Below, in pieces: positions 34,693-43,526 of a DNA stretch of 52,762 nucleotides. Position 1 is the stretch's first letter. Each line of letters begins with the position of its first letter. A model generated the notes under the pieces. The model saw nothing but the letters and a program-made list of their open reading frames with translations, ran no database searches and was not told the origin of the DNA. Both the position numbers and the translations under genes were made by a program. Source of the stretch: JBEIHX01 sp040381075 (GTDB lineage Bacteria > Pseudomonadota > Alphaproteobacteria > Caulobacterales > Aquidulcibacteraceae); the NCBI GenBank assembly GCA_040381075.1, contig JBEIHX010000026.1, positions 1-52,762 of the forward strand. Reading direction: 5' to 3'.

Positions 34693-35806
34693 GGCGTGGC
34701 GTGGGCGGGATTGGCGTCGCATACCCAATCCGATACAGCATCTCCACGCGCCGCCCGCCGCCGATGAGGGCGTGGGTCTCCTGATACAGCTCAGCCATTT
34801 GCGGATATTCCTGCAGGGCCTGGCTCCAGGGATGGATGGCGAGGCCGAGGGCGGTCGCCGTCAGGTTGACGCGCAGATACGCCCTGCCCGTATTGATCTG
34901 ATCCAGCCGGGTTTCGTCCTGTGTGGACAGCCAGCCGAATGCGCGCGCTGAGGCCGCCATTTTCGCGTAGAGGTCAAGACCTTGCCTGAACGCCTGCGAG
35001 CCTGGATCTGCGAGCGTCCTGCGCGAGACGAGCCCAAGCATGCGACCGGCTTCAATCGCCGCCCCCTCAAGGGCGATTCCATCCGGATTGGCCGCAACCT
35101 CCTCCGCGCCAATCCGCATCAGGTCAACGGATTCCTGCATCGCAGCCGGCGTCATGACCTCCTTCAGATGGGCGCGCCATGTCAGGTCGCGCAGTTTCGC
35201 CGTCAGAACCGGGTCGCTGCTCACCTGCGAAAGAACGCCGCGCGCCTGCCCGCCTGCCGCGAGGCCCGCAAGAGCCTCCGCCGGCGGATCGCGCGTCGTA
35301 TAGATCTCCTTGTTGGAGCGCCGCATGAGCACATGGGCAAACAGGGCATCCGGGCGCGCCGCGCTAGGAGCGAAGCGGACACGCGCCACAGGCCGCGCGT
35401 CGAGGCTCTTCAAGTCCGCACCCTCCGGAAATGCTGTGATTTCGGCTGCGTAGCCGTCCTGGGCCGCAGCTATCGACAGCAGTTCGAGAAACGCGCCACA
35501 ACCGATCGTGATCTGCCGGTCGAACGGGTCTGTCGCCGGCAGCCGTCGGTTGAGATCCACATACAGGCTCAACGCGTCCGCGCCTTCAAGTCTGACGAGC
35601 CATGGCTGGCGGTTGTGGGGGTTTGGGGCAAGCAGCGCATAGGACAGGGCGCGCCTGCGAAATTCGTCGTACCGTCCTGCCATGCGCCAGGGGGTGCGAG
35701 CCGCCTGGGAGACCCCGCCAGGCGTCGAGCACCCCCCGCTGACCGCGGTCGCCGCCAGCACCGCACCCCCGCCGATCAGCTGCAGAATTCGCCGTCGCGA
35801 CGTCAT
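34667..35806 (-). CDS. Acg-family FMN-binding nitroreductase-like protein, Tat lipoprotein signal
   Basis: The protein has 379 residues. The N-terminus has a twin-arginine-like SRRRILQLIGGG followed by VSGGC, a possible Tat-exported lipoprotein signal. The rest resembles the Acg/Rv2032-like nitroreductase family: PNPHNRQPWLVRLEG (FMN-binding) and YLRVNLTATALGLAIHPWSQ. In mycobacteria the best known member, Acg, is dormancy-regulated and may store or hide FMN. The ATG at 35806 is close to the promoter region of USP1 on the other strand. No FixK box sits at class II distance. Confidence 0.8.
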   Translation of the reverse strand: MTSRRRILQLIGGGAVLAATAVSGGCSTPGGVSQAARTPWRMAGRYDEFRRRALSYALLAPNPHNRQPWLVRLEGADALSLYVDLNRRLPATDPFDRQITIGCGAFLELLSIAAAQDGYAAEITAFPEGADLKSLDARPVARVRFAPSAARPDALFAHVLMRRSNKEIYTTRDPPAEALAGLAAGGQARGVLSQVSSDPVLTAKLRDLTWRAHLKEVMTPAAMQESVDLMRIGAEEVAANPDGIALEGAAIEAGRMLGLVSRRTLADPGSQAFRQGLDLYAKMAASARAFGWLSTQDETRLDQINTGRAYLRVNLTATALGLAIHPWSQALQEYPQMAELYQETHALIGGGRRVEMLYRIGYATPIPPTPRRGLDAHLV

Positions 35807-35948
35807 AACGGCCTCCAGTAGTTAGACATCAAATCATATGCAGAGGAGGCGACTGACGTGTCAAGCACGCGCCCGGCCTTTCGCGCCTGCGGATGACGCC
35901 CTGCGCCGATCCCGCGCAGGCCGAAGCGGAGCCGGCGCCAGCGCCAGC

Positions 35949-36010
<62 letters not shown>

Positions 36011-36033
36011 CGGAGGCGCGCCAACAGTGCGGA

Positions 36034-36047
36034 TTGATCCGGCGCAA
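36034..36047 (+). promoter_or_regulatory. FixK/FNR-type box 5 (USP1)
   Basis: TTGATCCGGCGCAA fits TTGA-N6-GCAA. Class II spacing puts the transcription start near 36082, 45 nt before TTG 36127. Confidence 0.68.
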
Positions 36048-36126
36048 CGCGCTGGCTGGAGGCGGGGCGACAGTAAGATCCCCAACACGCATCTGGTCGC
36101 ATCCTGTCGACGCCGGAGGTGTCCCC

Positions 36127-36966
36127 TTGACCTGGAAAGATATCGCCGTCTTTGCCGACGGGTCGCGCAATGGGCTCGCGCGCGCCGAATTCGCCGCGCA
36201 GGTCGCGCGTCATGTGGGAGGGCGGCTGTGCGCCCATGTCGTCGCGGTGCTGCCAGATCCCTTGCCGGGCGGCGCCGGCGGGGCGCTGGAGGATGCGCGA
36301 GATGAAATCGCCTGGGTGGCGCGCACGGATGCGGGCGCTGTCCAATCGCGCCTGCGCGAGCGCGCCCTGCTGTTTGATGACCGGCTGGTCCTTGATGCGC
36401 CGGAGGTCGCCGCATCCAAAGCCGGTCAGCTCGTCGACATGCTCCTTCGTGTCAGTGATGTCGCCGTGGTCGCCAGACCCATCGCGCAAGACGCCTCGCA
36501 TCTGGACGACATCATTTTCACACGGTCGCTCTTTCATAGCGGGCGGCCCTGCATTGTGCTGCCGCCGACGGATGAAACGGCCTTTGCGGGCGGGCGTATC
36601 CTGGTTGCATGGAAAGCAGGCCGTGAGGCCGCGCGCGCCGTTCATGATGCGCTCGATCTTCTGGTGCGGGCGCATGAGGTGATGGTGTTCACCGCCGCAG
36701 ATCCAGCCCAACAGGACGTCGAAGGGCTTCCTGAAACACAACGGCTTGTCGCCCATCTCAAGAATCACGGCGTGCGCGCCCAGCTCCAGCATGAGCGCGC
36801 GCCCGGCAGTCCAGGCGATGCGATCCTCAGCGCCGCCCGCGCCTGGGGGGCGTACCTCATTGTGATGGGCGCGTTCGCCCATGGGCGCGTGCGCGAGCAG
36901 CTCCTCGGCGGCGCCACGCAGACGGTCCTGCGCGCCATGACCACGCCGGTTCTGATGTCCCACTGA
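36127..36966 (+). CDS. Tandem universal stress protein (USP1)
   Basis: The protein has 279 residues and two UspA domains in tandem. The second ends in the ATP-binding-like GAFAHGRVREQLLGGATQTVL (a G-x2-G-x9-G arrangement with changes). Such proteins bind ATP or other nucleotides in the cytoplasm and support survival under starvation or low oxygen. The start is TTG 36127, after a strong GGAGGTG ribosome site; the ORF extends to 35893 through a repeat, but that is not a likely start. FixK-type box 5 lies upstream. Confidence 0.88.
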   Translation: MTWKDIAVFADGSRNGLARAEFAAQVARHVGGRLCAHVVAVLPDPLPGGAGGALEDARDEIAWVARTDAGAVQSRLRERALLFDDRLVLDAPEVAASKAGQLVDMLLRVSDVAVVARPIAQDASHLDDIIFTRSLFHSGRPCIVLPPTDETAFAGGRILVAWKAGREAARAVHDALDLLVRAHEVMVFTAADPAQQDVEGLPETQRLVAHLKNHGVRAQLQHERAPGSPGDAILSAARAWGAYLIVMGAFAHGRVREQLLGGATQTVLRAMTTPVLMSH

Positions 36967-37008
36967 CCGGCGGCGCGTGAGCCCCGCGCCAGGCGGAACG
37001 CCGGGCGC

Positions 37009-37096
37009 GGCCCACCCGACCCGGCCCACCCGACCCGGCCCACCCGACCTGGCCCACCCGACCTGGCCCACCCGACCTGGCCCACCCGACCTGGCC
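37009..37096. repeat. 14-bp tandem array, six copies
   Basis: The unit is GGCCCACCCGACC(C/T); copies 1-2 end in C, copies 3-6 in T. It lies in the spacer after USP1. Confidence 0.93.
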
Positions 37097-37129
37097 GCCC
37101 GTCCGCAAGCGCAGCTGTCTGCCTGCCTA

Positions 37130-37174
37130 CCTGTCCTCGGGCTGCCTGTCCTCGGGCTGCCTGTCCTCGGGCGC
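37130..37174. repeat. 15-bp tandem array, three copies
   Basis: The unit is CCTGTCCTCGGGCTG, repeated with one end variant. It lies about 20 bp upstream of FixK-type box 6. Its unit is unrelated to the array 35 bp upstream. Confidence 0.9.
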
Positions 37175-37192
37175 CCCATCCTCTGGGTCCGG

Positions 37193-37206
37193 TTGCGGCA
37201 GGTCAA
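37193..37206 (+). promoter_or_regulatory. FixK/FNR-type box 6 (HPF-CSD)
   Basis: TTGCGGCAGGTCAA fits TTGC-N6-TCAA, 52 bp before ATG 37258. Class II spacing gives a start near 37241 and a 17-nt leader. Confidence 0.7.
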
Positions 37207-37257
37207 AATCAGTCGTCTGCAGAACTTCAATACTTCAAATCCAGTCAGGATCCAGTC

Positions 37258-37824
37258 ATGCAATCACAGCTGCATCTCGTCTTTGAAGACATGGAAGCTT
37301 CGGACTCGGTGCGCCGTCAGGTGGAGCGTGAAGTCGACAGGCTCGAGCGCGAATTCAGCCGCATCATCGCAGTGCGCGTCGTCGTCAAGGCGCGCAGTCA
37401 CCGCAGGCGCAAGGGTGACCTGTACGCCGTGCGGGTTCAGATCGAGTTGCCCGGCGGTCGGCGTGTGTCCGCCGATCGCAATCCCCCGGAGGATCATGCC
37501 CATGAAGACGCCCACGTGGCGATCCGTGATGTATTCGCCGCCGCCCATCGCCAACTGCAGGATGAAGCCCGGCGCATGCGCGGCGATGTCAAGGCGACCG
37601 TCGCCGGGAGCCATGGCGTGATCGAAGCGCTCATTGCGGAGAAGGACCACGGCTTTCTGCGCGGCGATGACGGGGTCCAGGTCTATTTTCATCGCAACGC
37701 CGTACTCGGGGAAGGCTTCGACGCCCTGAGGATTGGCGCCGAAGTGCAGTATACACAGGAAGAGGGACGCGACGGGCCGCAGGCCAGCAGCCTGCGCGCC
37801 TTCGGCGTCAGCCGCCGCGCCTGA
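37258..37824 (+). CDS. Hibernation factor/cold-shock fusion (HPF-CSD)
   Basis: The protein has 188 residues. The N-terminal half (1-105) is an HPF/RaiA-like ribosome-binding domain (VFEDMEASDSVRRQVEREVDRLE, then VKARSHRRRKGDLYAVRVQIELPGG). The C-terminal half carries a cold-shock domain (HGFLRGDDGVQVYFHRNAVLGEGFDALRIGAEVQYT) that can bind RNA. Fused proteins of this type are known in proteobacteria. It probably silences ribosomes in resting cells. The DosR regulon of M. tuberculosis also holds an RaiA-like factor (Rv0079). Confidence 0.87.
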   Translation: MQSQLHLVFEDMEASDSVRRQVEREVDRLEREFSRIIAVRVVVKARSHRRRKGDLYAVRVQIELPGGRRVSADRNPPEDHAHEDAHVAIRDVFAAAHRQLQDEARRMRGDVKATVAGSHGVIEALIAEKDHGFLRGDDGVQVYFHRNAVLGEGFDALRIGAEVQYTQEEGRDGPQASSLRAFGVSRRA

Positions 37825-38064
37825 CCAGCCAGCGATATGAGGCAATGGCCGGTGGAGGGGTGCGCCGGGGCGGGCGAGCAACGGGCGGGGCGGTCCCAGG
37901 GGCGGTTCTTGTCGGGTGCGCCGGTCGTCGGTGGCTGCGGATCGACGTGAGGCACAGGGCGGTTGGTCGGGAGCGTCGGTTGCGGCGCCGCAAGGATTGC
38001 GCGATTGTCTCCTCCATCATTATTGTGGTGCAGCCAGGATCGGCCGCACGTCGGAGAATGAGCC

Positions 38065-38433
38065 ATGAAGAGAGTCAAGGTTCTCCCTGCGCTTGCACTG
38101 CTCACCGCAGTCGCGTCGGCAGGATGCATGACAGCGCCTGCGCCCGACGGGCGGGAGTGCTTCCTGAACCGGAACATCAATGGGTTCACCGTGCTTGATG
38201 ATCACACGGTGCGGGTGAACGTTGGCGCCAGTCGCAGATATGACTTTGCGACAGACTGGAATGTGCGCGATCTCAACTGGAGTGAGCGCATCGCCGTGCG
38301 GTCGACATCCGGATGGATCTGCGTGGGCGACGGTCTTGGCGTTGATGTGATCGCTGGCAGGCCGCCGCGGACATATCCGGTGCGCACGGTGACCGCTGTT
38401 GCGCCGCCCGCCGAACCTCAGCCGGCGTCGTGA
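38065..38433 (+). CDS. DUF6491-like lipoprotein
   Basis: The protein has 122 residues, with a signal peptide and Cys after SAGC. The mature domain (CFLNRNINGFTVLDDHTVRVNVGASRRYDF) resembles the DUF6491 family of small secreted proteins. The function is unknown. No FixK box was seen in its leader. Confidence 0.68.
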   Translation: MKRVKVLPALALLTAVASAGCMTAPAPDGRECFLNRNINGFTVLDDHTVRVNVGASRRYDFATDWNVRDLNWSERIAVRSTSGWICVGDGLGVDVIAGRPPRTYPVRTVTAVAPPAEPQPAS

Positions 38434-38891
38434 TGCGCCTGCAGCGCGCAGCTGCGTCCCCGCAGCGCGCCGCAGGGCGGGCGTCTGGTCCCTGCAGGGC
38501 GGCGCGTGTGGTTGAGAGCATCGCCGGTCAGGACTGACAGGCGGGCGATGGCCGTCAGGTGATCAGCACGCTGCCTGCGTCGCCGGGACCCGGACCGCCC
38601 GGAGATCCGTCTGGCGCGCCCGAGAGGGCCAGGCCGCGCCTGTTGGGCCCCTGTTCGGCCATCGTCCGCCCGGGCAGATCCGCCGTCCCCCAGGGCCCCG
38701 CCCGGCTGTGATTTTTCAGGCGCAGACGCGCTGCACAAACCGCGTGACGCGGCGCCCGCGGCCCACTCAGCCGACGGATCGCGCAGGGGCCGCCCCCCCG
38801 CCCCAATGCCCTCCGGAACGCGTGCTCGACACCCCATCCAGCGCTCGGGAGCCATCCCGAGCCTGTCTGGGCCCGTCTGCGGGTGGGCGGC
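38434..38891. other. Convergent spacer, no gene seen
   Basis: This 458-bp GC-rich spacer lies between the DUF6491-like gene and a small minus-strand gene. It has low-complexity patches but no clear array. Frames here look like shadows. Confidence 0.5.
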
Positions 38892-39161
38892 TTAGCGGCC
38901 GTCGTCGGCTGCATCCTCATCCTCGCGTGTGAGGATCTCAACGATCGCCGCCGCAGCCGCGCTGAGGTCGCGCAGTTCCCGGGCAGTGAGATCGCCATCC
39001 CCGCGATGCCAGAGTGCGGCGTCGGTCAGGTCCTGCAAGGTTGGCCGCAGGCTCAGGATTTCCACAATCAGCCCGTCATCCAGACCGCCCAGCGTCCGGC
39101 GCACATCCTGCGAGGCCGCCTGACGCTGCGGGTCGATCTGTTCCTTCGTTCGCAGGTTCAT
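38892..39161 (-). CDS. Small hypothetical protein (89 aa)
   Basis: The protein has 89 residues from ATG 39161, with GGAGA nine to ten bases upstream. It is predicted helical and acidic at the C-terminus (EDEDAADDGR). I recognise no family. The FixK-type box at 39271 lies about 110 bp upstream, so it may belong to the stress regulon. Confidence 0.55.
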   Translation of the reverse strand: MNLRTKEQIDPQRQAASQDVRRTLGGLDDGLIVEILSLRPTLQDLTDAALWHRGDGDLTARELRDLSAAAAAIVEILTREDEDAADDGR

Positions 39162-39270
39162 GCGCGTGTCTCTCCGACCGGGGGCCATGGGGTTGACTGC
39201 AGTTCACTCGGAGGGCCTGAAGCCCATCATCGCTGCTACTGCCTGTGGCCCGCCTGACCTGACAGGACCT

Positions 39271-39284
39271 TGATCCAGGGCAAA
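39271..39284 (-). promoter_or_regulatory. FixK/FNR-type box 7 (small protein / CFA promoter region)
   Basis: TTGATCCAGGGCAA fits TTGA-N6-GCAA. It lies between the divergent small-protein and CFA genes, about 110 bp from the first and 155 bp from the second. Confidence 0.55.
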
Positions 39285-39370
39285 CCTCCGCGGGCGGGCC
39301 ATGCGGGGCCGGCGCGTCCTGACCAGGCGTCATGAACGCCGGCGACATGTCGGCCGATCAACCGATCGGC

Positions 39371-39384
39371 TTGCGGAGCATCAA
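39371..39384 (+). promoter_or_regulatory. FixK/FNR-type box 8 (CFA synthase)
   Basis: TTGCGGAGCATCAA fits TTGC-N6-TCAA, with the same TTGCG-N4-ATCAA layout as Hsp20 box 4. It lies 55 bp before ATG 39439; class II spacing gives a start near 39419 and a 20-nt leader. A small GCCGATC/GATCGGC stem (39353-39370) abuts it. Confidence 0.72.
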
Positions 39385-39438
39385 GCCCTTCCTGGCGACA
39401 GGGGCGTCTTATGAACCGGGACATTCCAGGTGACGAAC

Positions 39439-40644
39439 ATGTTTCAATCTGCGTCGCGGCTGCTCCTGCAGCGCCTTGTTCGGGAGGGCGCCTTGGACAT
39501 GCGGTTGCCGAACGGGCGCATTCTGCGCCTCGGCGACGCTACCCTTGGAGACCAGCCGGCGCCTGTCACCGTTGCTGTGACCTCGTGGTCGTGGCTCGCA
39601 CGCATCATCATCAATCCGGCGCTGGCGGTTGGCGAGGCCTATGCCGAAGGGGCCTTTGTCATCGAGCGCGGCGGCCTTGACGCATTCATGGAGCTGGCGA
39701 CGCGCAATCTGCGACACCTTGCAAAGCCTGCCTACATCGCTCGCAACAGCCGTCGACGCGCCCGTCGCAATGTCGCCCATCATTACGATATCTCCCGCGA
39801 TCCCTACGAACTTTTCCTCGACCCCGATCGACAATACTCCTGCGCCTATTTCGAAAGCCCCGATGCAACCCTCGCAGCGGCGCAGGATGCGAAGAAACGC
39901 CATATCGCGGCAAAACTGCAGCTGCGCCGCGGCCTCGACGTCCTTGATATCGGCTCAGGATGGGGCGGCATGGCGCTCACCCTGGCGAAACATTACGGCG
40001 CCCGCGTCACCGGCGTCACGCTGTCGCAGGAACAGCTGCACGTGGCGCGTCGGCGTGTGCAGGAAGAGGGCCTTGAGGCTTGCGTCGCGTTTCACCTGTG
40101 CGACTACCGCGACACCTCCGGCGTCTTTGACCGCATCGTTTCGGTCGGCATGTTTGAGCACGTCGGCGTCCATGACTACGTCGACTTTTTCAGGCTGGTG
40201 TCGCGCCGGCTCAGGGAGGATGGGGTCGCGCTGCTTCACACCATTGGATGCAGCGGGCCGCCCCAGGCCAACAATCCCTGGATCGAGCGTTACATCTTCC
40301 CGGGCGGATATATTCCGTCACTGTCCCAGATCGCGGCCGCCGTCGAACGCTCCGGTCTGGTCATCGCCGATGTTGAGGTCCTGCGCCTGCACTACGCGCA
40401 GACCATCAAGGCCTGGAGAGCCAATTTCGCCGCCCGCCAGGCGGACGCCGCCGTGCTGCTTGATGAACGGTTCCGGCGCATGTGGGAATTCTACCTGGCC
40501 GGCGCCGAGAGCGGGTTTCGACACGGGCGCCTTGTCGTCTTCCAGCTTCAGCTCATCAAGTCCAAATCCGCCCTTCCGATCACGCGCGATTACATGCTTC
40601 AGGACGAGCGGTACACAGATAGGGCGCTCGCTGCGGCCGAATGA
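39439..40644 (+). CDS. cfa: Cyclopropane-fatty-acyl-phospholipid synthase
   Basis: The protein has about 401 residues. The SAM-binding region reads DVLDIGSGWGGMALTLAKHYGARVTGVTLSQEQ, and the later FPGGYIPSLS and LRLHYAQTIKAWRANF motifs are typical of CFA synthases. It methylates membrane phospholipid double bonds to form cyclopropane rings, which protect stationary-phase or stressed membranes. I chose ATG 39439, just after an AGGTGA site; GTG 39430 is an alternative. FixK-type box 8 lies upstream. Confidence 0.92.
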   Translation: MFQSASRLLLQRLVREGALDMRLPNGRILRLGDATLGDQPAPVTVAVTSWSWLARIIINPALAVGEAYAEGAFVIERGGLDAFMELATRNLRHLAKPAYIARNSRRRARRNVAHHYDISRDPYELFLDPDRQYSCAYFESPDATLAAAQDAKKRHIAAKLQLRRGLDVLDIGSGWGGMALTLAKHYGARVTGVTLSQEQLHVARRRVQEEGLEACVAFHLCDYRDTSGVFDRIVSVGMFEHVGVHDYVDFFRLVSRRLREDGVALLHTIGCSGPPQANNPWIERYIFPGGYIPSLSQIAAAVERSGLVIADVEVLRLHYAQTIKAWRANFAARQADAAVLLDERFRRMWEFYLAGAESGFRHGRLVVFQLQLIKSKSALPITRDYMLQDERYTDRALAAAE

Positions 40645-40763
40645 TGCGACGGGGCAGGACTGAGTTTTGCGTGCGCGTCGCCGCCCAGACGGCGACGGGG
40701 GTGATGCAGCTCGATGCGCCATGTCGAAGACACAGGCGAGCCAATTGACAGAGGGAGGCGGCC

Positions 40764-41618
40764 ATGAAGGTGCGTGAGGTTTTGGGCGTGGTTCTCACCG
40801 CCGGCGAGGATGAGCCTGTGCTTGCAGCGCTGGATGGACTTCTGCACAGGGACGATCATGGCGTCGCCCTGCTTCTGGCGACAATCCCAGACCCCGCCTA
40901 CGGCGCCGACGGCGTTATGTCGCCGGAGATCTGGCCGCAGGTGATCGCCCTGACGCGTGAGCAGTTCGCCATGGAAAGAAGCCGTCTGGAGAAACGCCCC
41001 AGAGCCGCCGGCGCAGGCGTCGAAATCCGCGTTGAGGAGGTACAGGCCTCGCGCGCCGGGACCGCGGCTGCCTTCGCCGCCCGCCACGCTGACCTGACTG
41101 TCATGCTGCGCCCTGGCGGCGGCCTCGTCTCCGAGGAGCGGCAGGCGCTTTTCGAAGCTGTCCTCTTCGGCGCCGGACGCCCCGTGCTGCTGGTTCCCCC
41201 CGACTGGCGACCTCGTCCGATCGGACGCAGCATCGCGGTCGGCTGGAACGCCAGCCGTGAAGCCTCGCGCGCGCTCGCCGACGCGGTGTCATTGTTCCAG
41301 AATGGCGGGGGCGCGACCGTCGAACGCGTCAGCGTCATCACGGTCGATCCGCAGCGTTCACCGGGGGACGCAGCAAGGCGTTCCGCCGCGGGGATCTGCG
41401 GTTGGCTTGAGCGCAAGGGACTGAACGCCACCCTGCATCCGATCGGGGCGCAAGGCCAGGATGAGGGTGAGGTGCTGCTTGCGGAAGCGCACGCCCTCGG
41501 CGCGGATCTTCTCGTCGTGGGAGGGTACGGCAAGACCCGCATCCGGGAGTTTGTCTTCGGCGGCGTCACCCGCAGCCTCGTACGGATCGCGAATCTGCCG
41601 CTCCTGATGTCGCACTGA
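40764..41618 (+). CDS. Tandem universal stress protein (USP2)
   Basis: The protein has 284 residues and, like USP1, two UspA domains; the second ends with GGYGKTRIREFVFGGVTRSLV, a G-x2-G-x9-G nucleotide-binding motif. It follows the CFA gene by 119 bp with no FixK-type box in between, so it may share the CFA promoter. The two USPs together resemble the USP-rich dormancy loci of mycobacteria. Confidence 0.88.
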   Translation: MKVREVLGVVLTAGEDEPVLAALDGLLHRDDHGVALLLATIPDPAYGADGVMSPEIWPQVIALTREQFAMERSRLEKRPRAAGAGVEIRVEEVQASRAGTAAAFAARHADLTVMLRPGGGLVSEERQALFEAVLFGAGRPVLLVPPDWRPRPIGRSIAVGWNASREASRALADAVSLFQNGGGATVERVSVITVDPQRSPGDAARRSAAGICGWLERKGLNATLHPIGAQGQDEGEVLLAEAHALGADLLVVGGYGKTRIREFVFGGVTRSLVRIANLPLLMSH

Positions 41619-41754
41619 GACGCGTCGCCCTGCGGACGACATCCCGGGGCGGGCCTGCGAAGATCCCCGGCGGGCGGATCCGCCCCCTCCGGCGGCTGCT
41701 GCAGGATCATCCAGACACAAACACAAACCATCCCTGGCGCATGATGGACACGGC

Positions 41755-41785
41755 GAGGGACTGGGTGCGGCGCACCCAGTCCCTC
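41755..41785. terminator. 14-bp perfect hairpin between convergent genes
   Basis: GAGGGACTGGGTGC pairs with GCACCCAGTCCCTC around a three-base loop. It lies between USP2 and the CBS gene, which converge. The stem is strong, but no T-tract follows on either strand, so termination efficiency is uncertain. It is the best hairpin in the window. Confidence 0.72.
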
Positions 41786-41862
41786 CATCGCCTCTCAGCG
41801 CACATGATCAGGACAGCACAGAAGCCTGGATGGGCCTGTGGGCCGGACACCGCAGTGACGCC

Positions 41863-42288
41863 CTACGGATGATGGGCGGAAACCGCCTTGAGAAGCTTGC
41901 CGCCGCGCTCGTGCGAGACCGCCGCGCAGACATCGCCGAGACTGAGCATTCCCACCAGGGCGTTATCCTTGTTCAGGACAGGCAGCCTGCGAACTTTCCT
42001 TGTCTCCATGATGGTCGCCGCCGCATGCACCGTATCGGTCTCCTGGCAGGTATCGACGGAACGGGTCATGACATCCCTGGCGCGCAGCTGGGAGACATCC
42101 TTGCTGTCCGCCAGGGCGCGCAACGTGATGTCGCGGTCCGTCACGAGACCCACCAGGCGCTGCTTGTCAACAATGGGCACAACGCCCACGTCCTTCTGCC
42201 TCATCGTCAGGGCAATCGCAGCGAGCGGCGCGTCGGGCGCATGACACTCAACCTTCGAATGCATCACGTCGCGAACTTTCTCCACCAT
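41863..42288 (-). CDS. CBS-domain protein
   Basis: The protein has 141 residues made of two CBS motifs (VRDVMHSKVECHAPDAPL and RARDVMTRSVDTCQETDTV) with loop segments GVVPIVDKQRLVGLVTDRDI and RRLPVLNKDNALVGMLSLGDV. CBS pairs bind adenine nucleotides and sense energy. The DosR-controlled Hrp1 of M. tuberculosis (Rv2626c) is a similar stand-alone CBS protein. I chose ATG 42288, preceded by GGAG at six bases, rather than the frame to 42474. It lies about 106 bp from the BON gene in the same direction. Confidence 0.87.
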   Translation of the reverse strand: MVEKVRDVMHSKVECHAPDAPLAAIALTMRQKDVGVVPIVDKQRLVGLVTDRDITLRALADSKDVSQLRARDVMTRSVDTCQETDTVHAAATIMETRKVRRLPVLNKDNALVGMLSLGDVCAAVSHERGGKLLKAVSAHHP

Positions 42289-42394
42289 GTCAGTCTCCAT
42301 TTTCTGGGTGAGGCGATGGCTGACCCAATTGCAGCCCCCGGGCCGGTATCCCTGGCAGCGGCGGCCCAGGCGTTCCCGCACTGCTGCGGTCGTT

Positions 42395-43042
42395 CTATTG
42401 AAGAGACAGGTTGTCCCGGACTTCTGTGACGCCCGGAGCCGCCCAGGCCGCCGTCTCGACGACCTGGCGCTCATACCAGGCCTTCACCTTGCCTGTGAGC
42501 GTCACTGTCGAACCGGTCACGTCGACCTTGATGGCGTCGGCTTCAATCTCGGCGTTGCGGCGCAACGCCTGGGTGATGCGCGTCTTGATGTCGCCAGCCT
42601 GTGCAAGCGGCCTGACGGTGATGAGATTTGTCACGCCCTTGACGCCAGCCAGCGCGCGCACTGCGCGTTCAGCGTCCTGCCGCTGGTAGTTCCAGGCGGT
42701 TTCGCCGCTGAGCGAGACCCAGCCCTTTTCGACCTTCGCCTTCACCTTGGCGGCGCCGGGGGTGCTCCATGCGAGAACGTTGGCGGCGCGCCGCGCGATC
42801 TCGGCATCATCGCAAACAAATTCACTCGGCAGGCGGACATCAAGCTCCACCGCAACGGCCCGCACGCCCTTGACACGCTGCGCGGCCCGTTCAGCTGACA
42901 CCTTCTGCGCGTAATTGGGAACGTGCCCCGTCAGGCGGACCACGCCGCGTTCAACAATCACCCCAATGGAGGCTTCTTCAATGCTCGGATCAAACTCGAG
43001 CTCGGCGATGACATTGTCACGAATGATGCGATCCTGGTCCAT
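42395..43042 (-). CDS. BON-domain protein, three repeats
   Basis: The protein has 215 residues with three BON domains (from IIRDNVIAELEFDPSIEEASIGVIVERGVVRLTGHV to a last copy ending VKAWYERQVVETAAWAAPGV). BON domains bind membranes or peptidoglycan; stand-alone proteins of this sort (OsmY-like) are induced by stress. I chose ATG 43042 after GGGAG; a longer frame to 43060 has no site. It precedes the CBS gene and follows the small phasin-like gene. Confidence 0.85.
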   Translation of the reverse strand: MDQDRIIRDNVIAELEFDPSIEEASIGVIVERGVVRLTGHVPNYAQKVSAERAAQRVKGVRAVAVELDVRLPSEFVCDDAEIARRAANVLAWSTPGAAKVKAKVEKGWVSLSGETAWNYQRQDAERAVRALAGVKGVTNLITVRPLAQAGDIKTRITQALRRNAEIEADAIKVDVTGSTVTLTGKVKAWYERQVVETAAWAAPGVTEVRDNLSLQ

Positions 43043-43081
43043 GTCTTTGCTCCCGGTCACTGCCGCAGTACGGCCTGATCA

Positions 43082-43468
43082 TCATTCCGCACCGCGTCCT
43101 GTGCTGCGTTGCGATAAGTCATGGTCGCGCGGCAGGAGAGCAGCGAACGCCTCGCGCTGCATCGTCAGGGCCGCCGCGCCCAATCGCCCGGCGGCGCCCA
43201 GTGAGGCGAGAAGCGGCTCGAACGGCCACGCCGCGCCCGTCGACGACTGGCCGTCTCCGGCGCCCGGCGGCGCCGACTGGATGCGCCAGAACTGAAGCAT
43301 CTGGTCCTGCTGCATCCGGATGAGCGTGCGTGACAGGTCTGCGCTGTGTCGCCACATATCCATCTGCGTCGCGACGAGGTCGACAAGGGGTTGCACGGGC
43401 GCCAGGGATTGAAGCGGCGTGCTCCGCGCCCCAGCATGGTGAGAGTTCCTGCGCGCTTGTGTGCCCAT
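43082..43468 (-). CDS. Small helical protein, phasin-like (unrecognised)
   Basis: The protein has 128 residues, mostly helical, with an internal MWRHSADLSRTLIRMQQDQMLQFWRIQ helix and Ala/Pro-rich tail; it recalls phasins, but I cannot assign it. I chose ATG 43468 because class II spacing from box 9 puts the start near 43492, which excludes the upstream GTG 43495. It is the first gene of a likely operon with BON and CBS genes. Confidence 0.6.
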   Translation of the reverse strand: MGTQARRNSHHAGARSTPLQSLAPVQPLVDLVATQMDMWRHSADLSRTLIRMQQDQMLQFWRIQSAPPGAGDGQSSTGAAWPFEPLLASLGAAGRLGAAALTMQREAFAALLPRDHDLSQRSTGRGAE

Positions 43469-43526
43469 TGTGTTGGTCTGCCTCCAGTAGGACACGGATC
43501 AGAAACACGGGTCCGCAAAAGTCGGT

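Noticed and set aside
39174..39230. Another FNR-type box (TTGACTGCAGTTCA near 39212)
   Set aside because: The right half does not match TCAA or GCAA.
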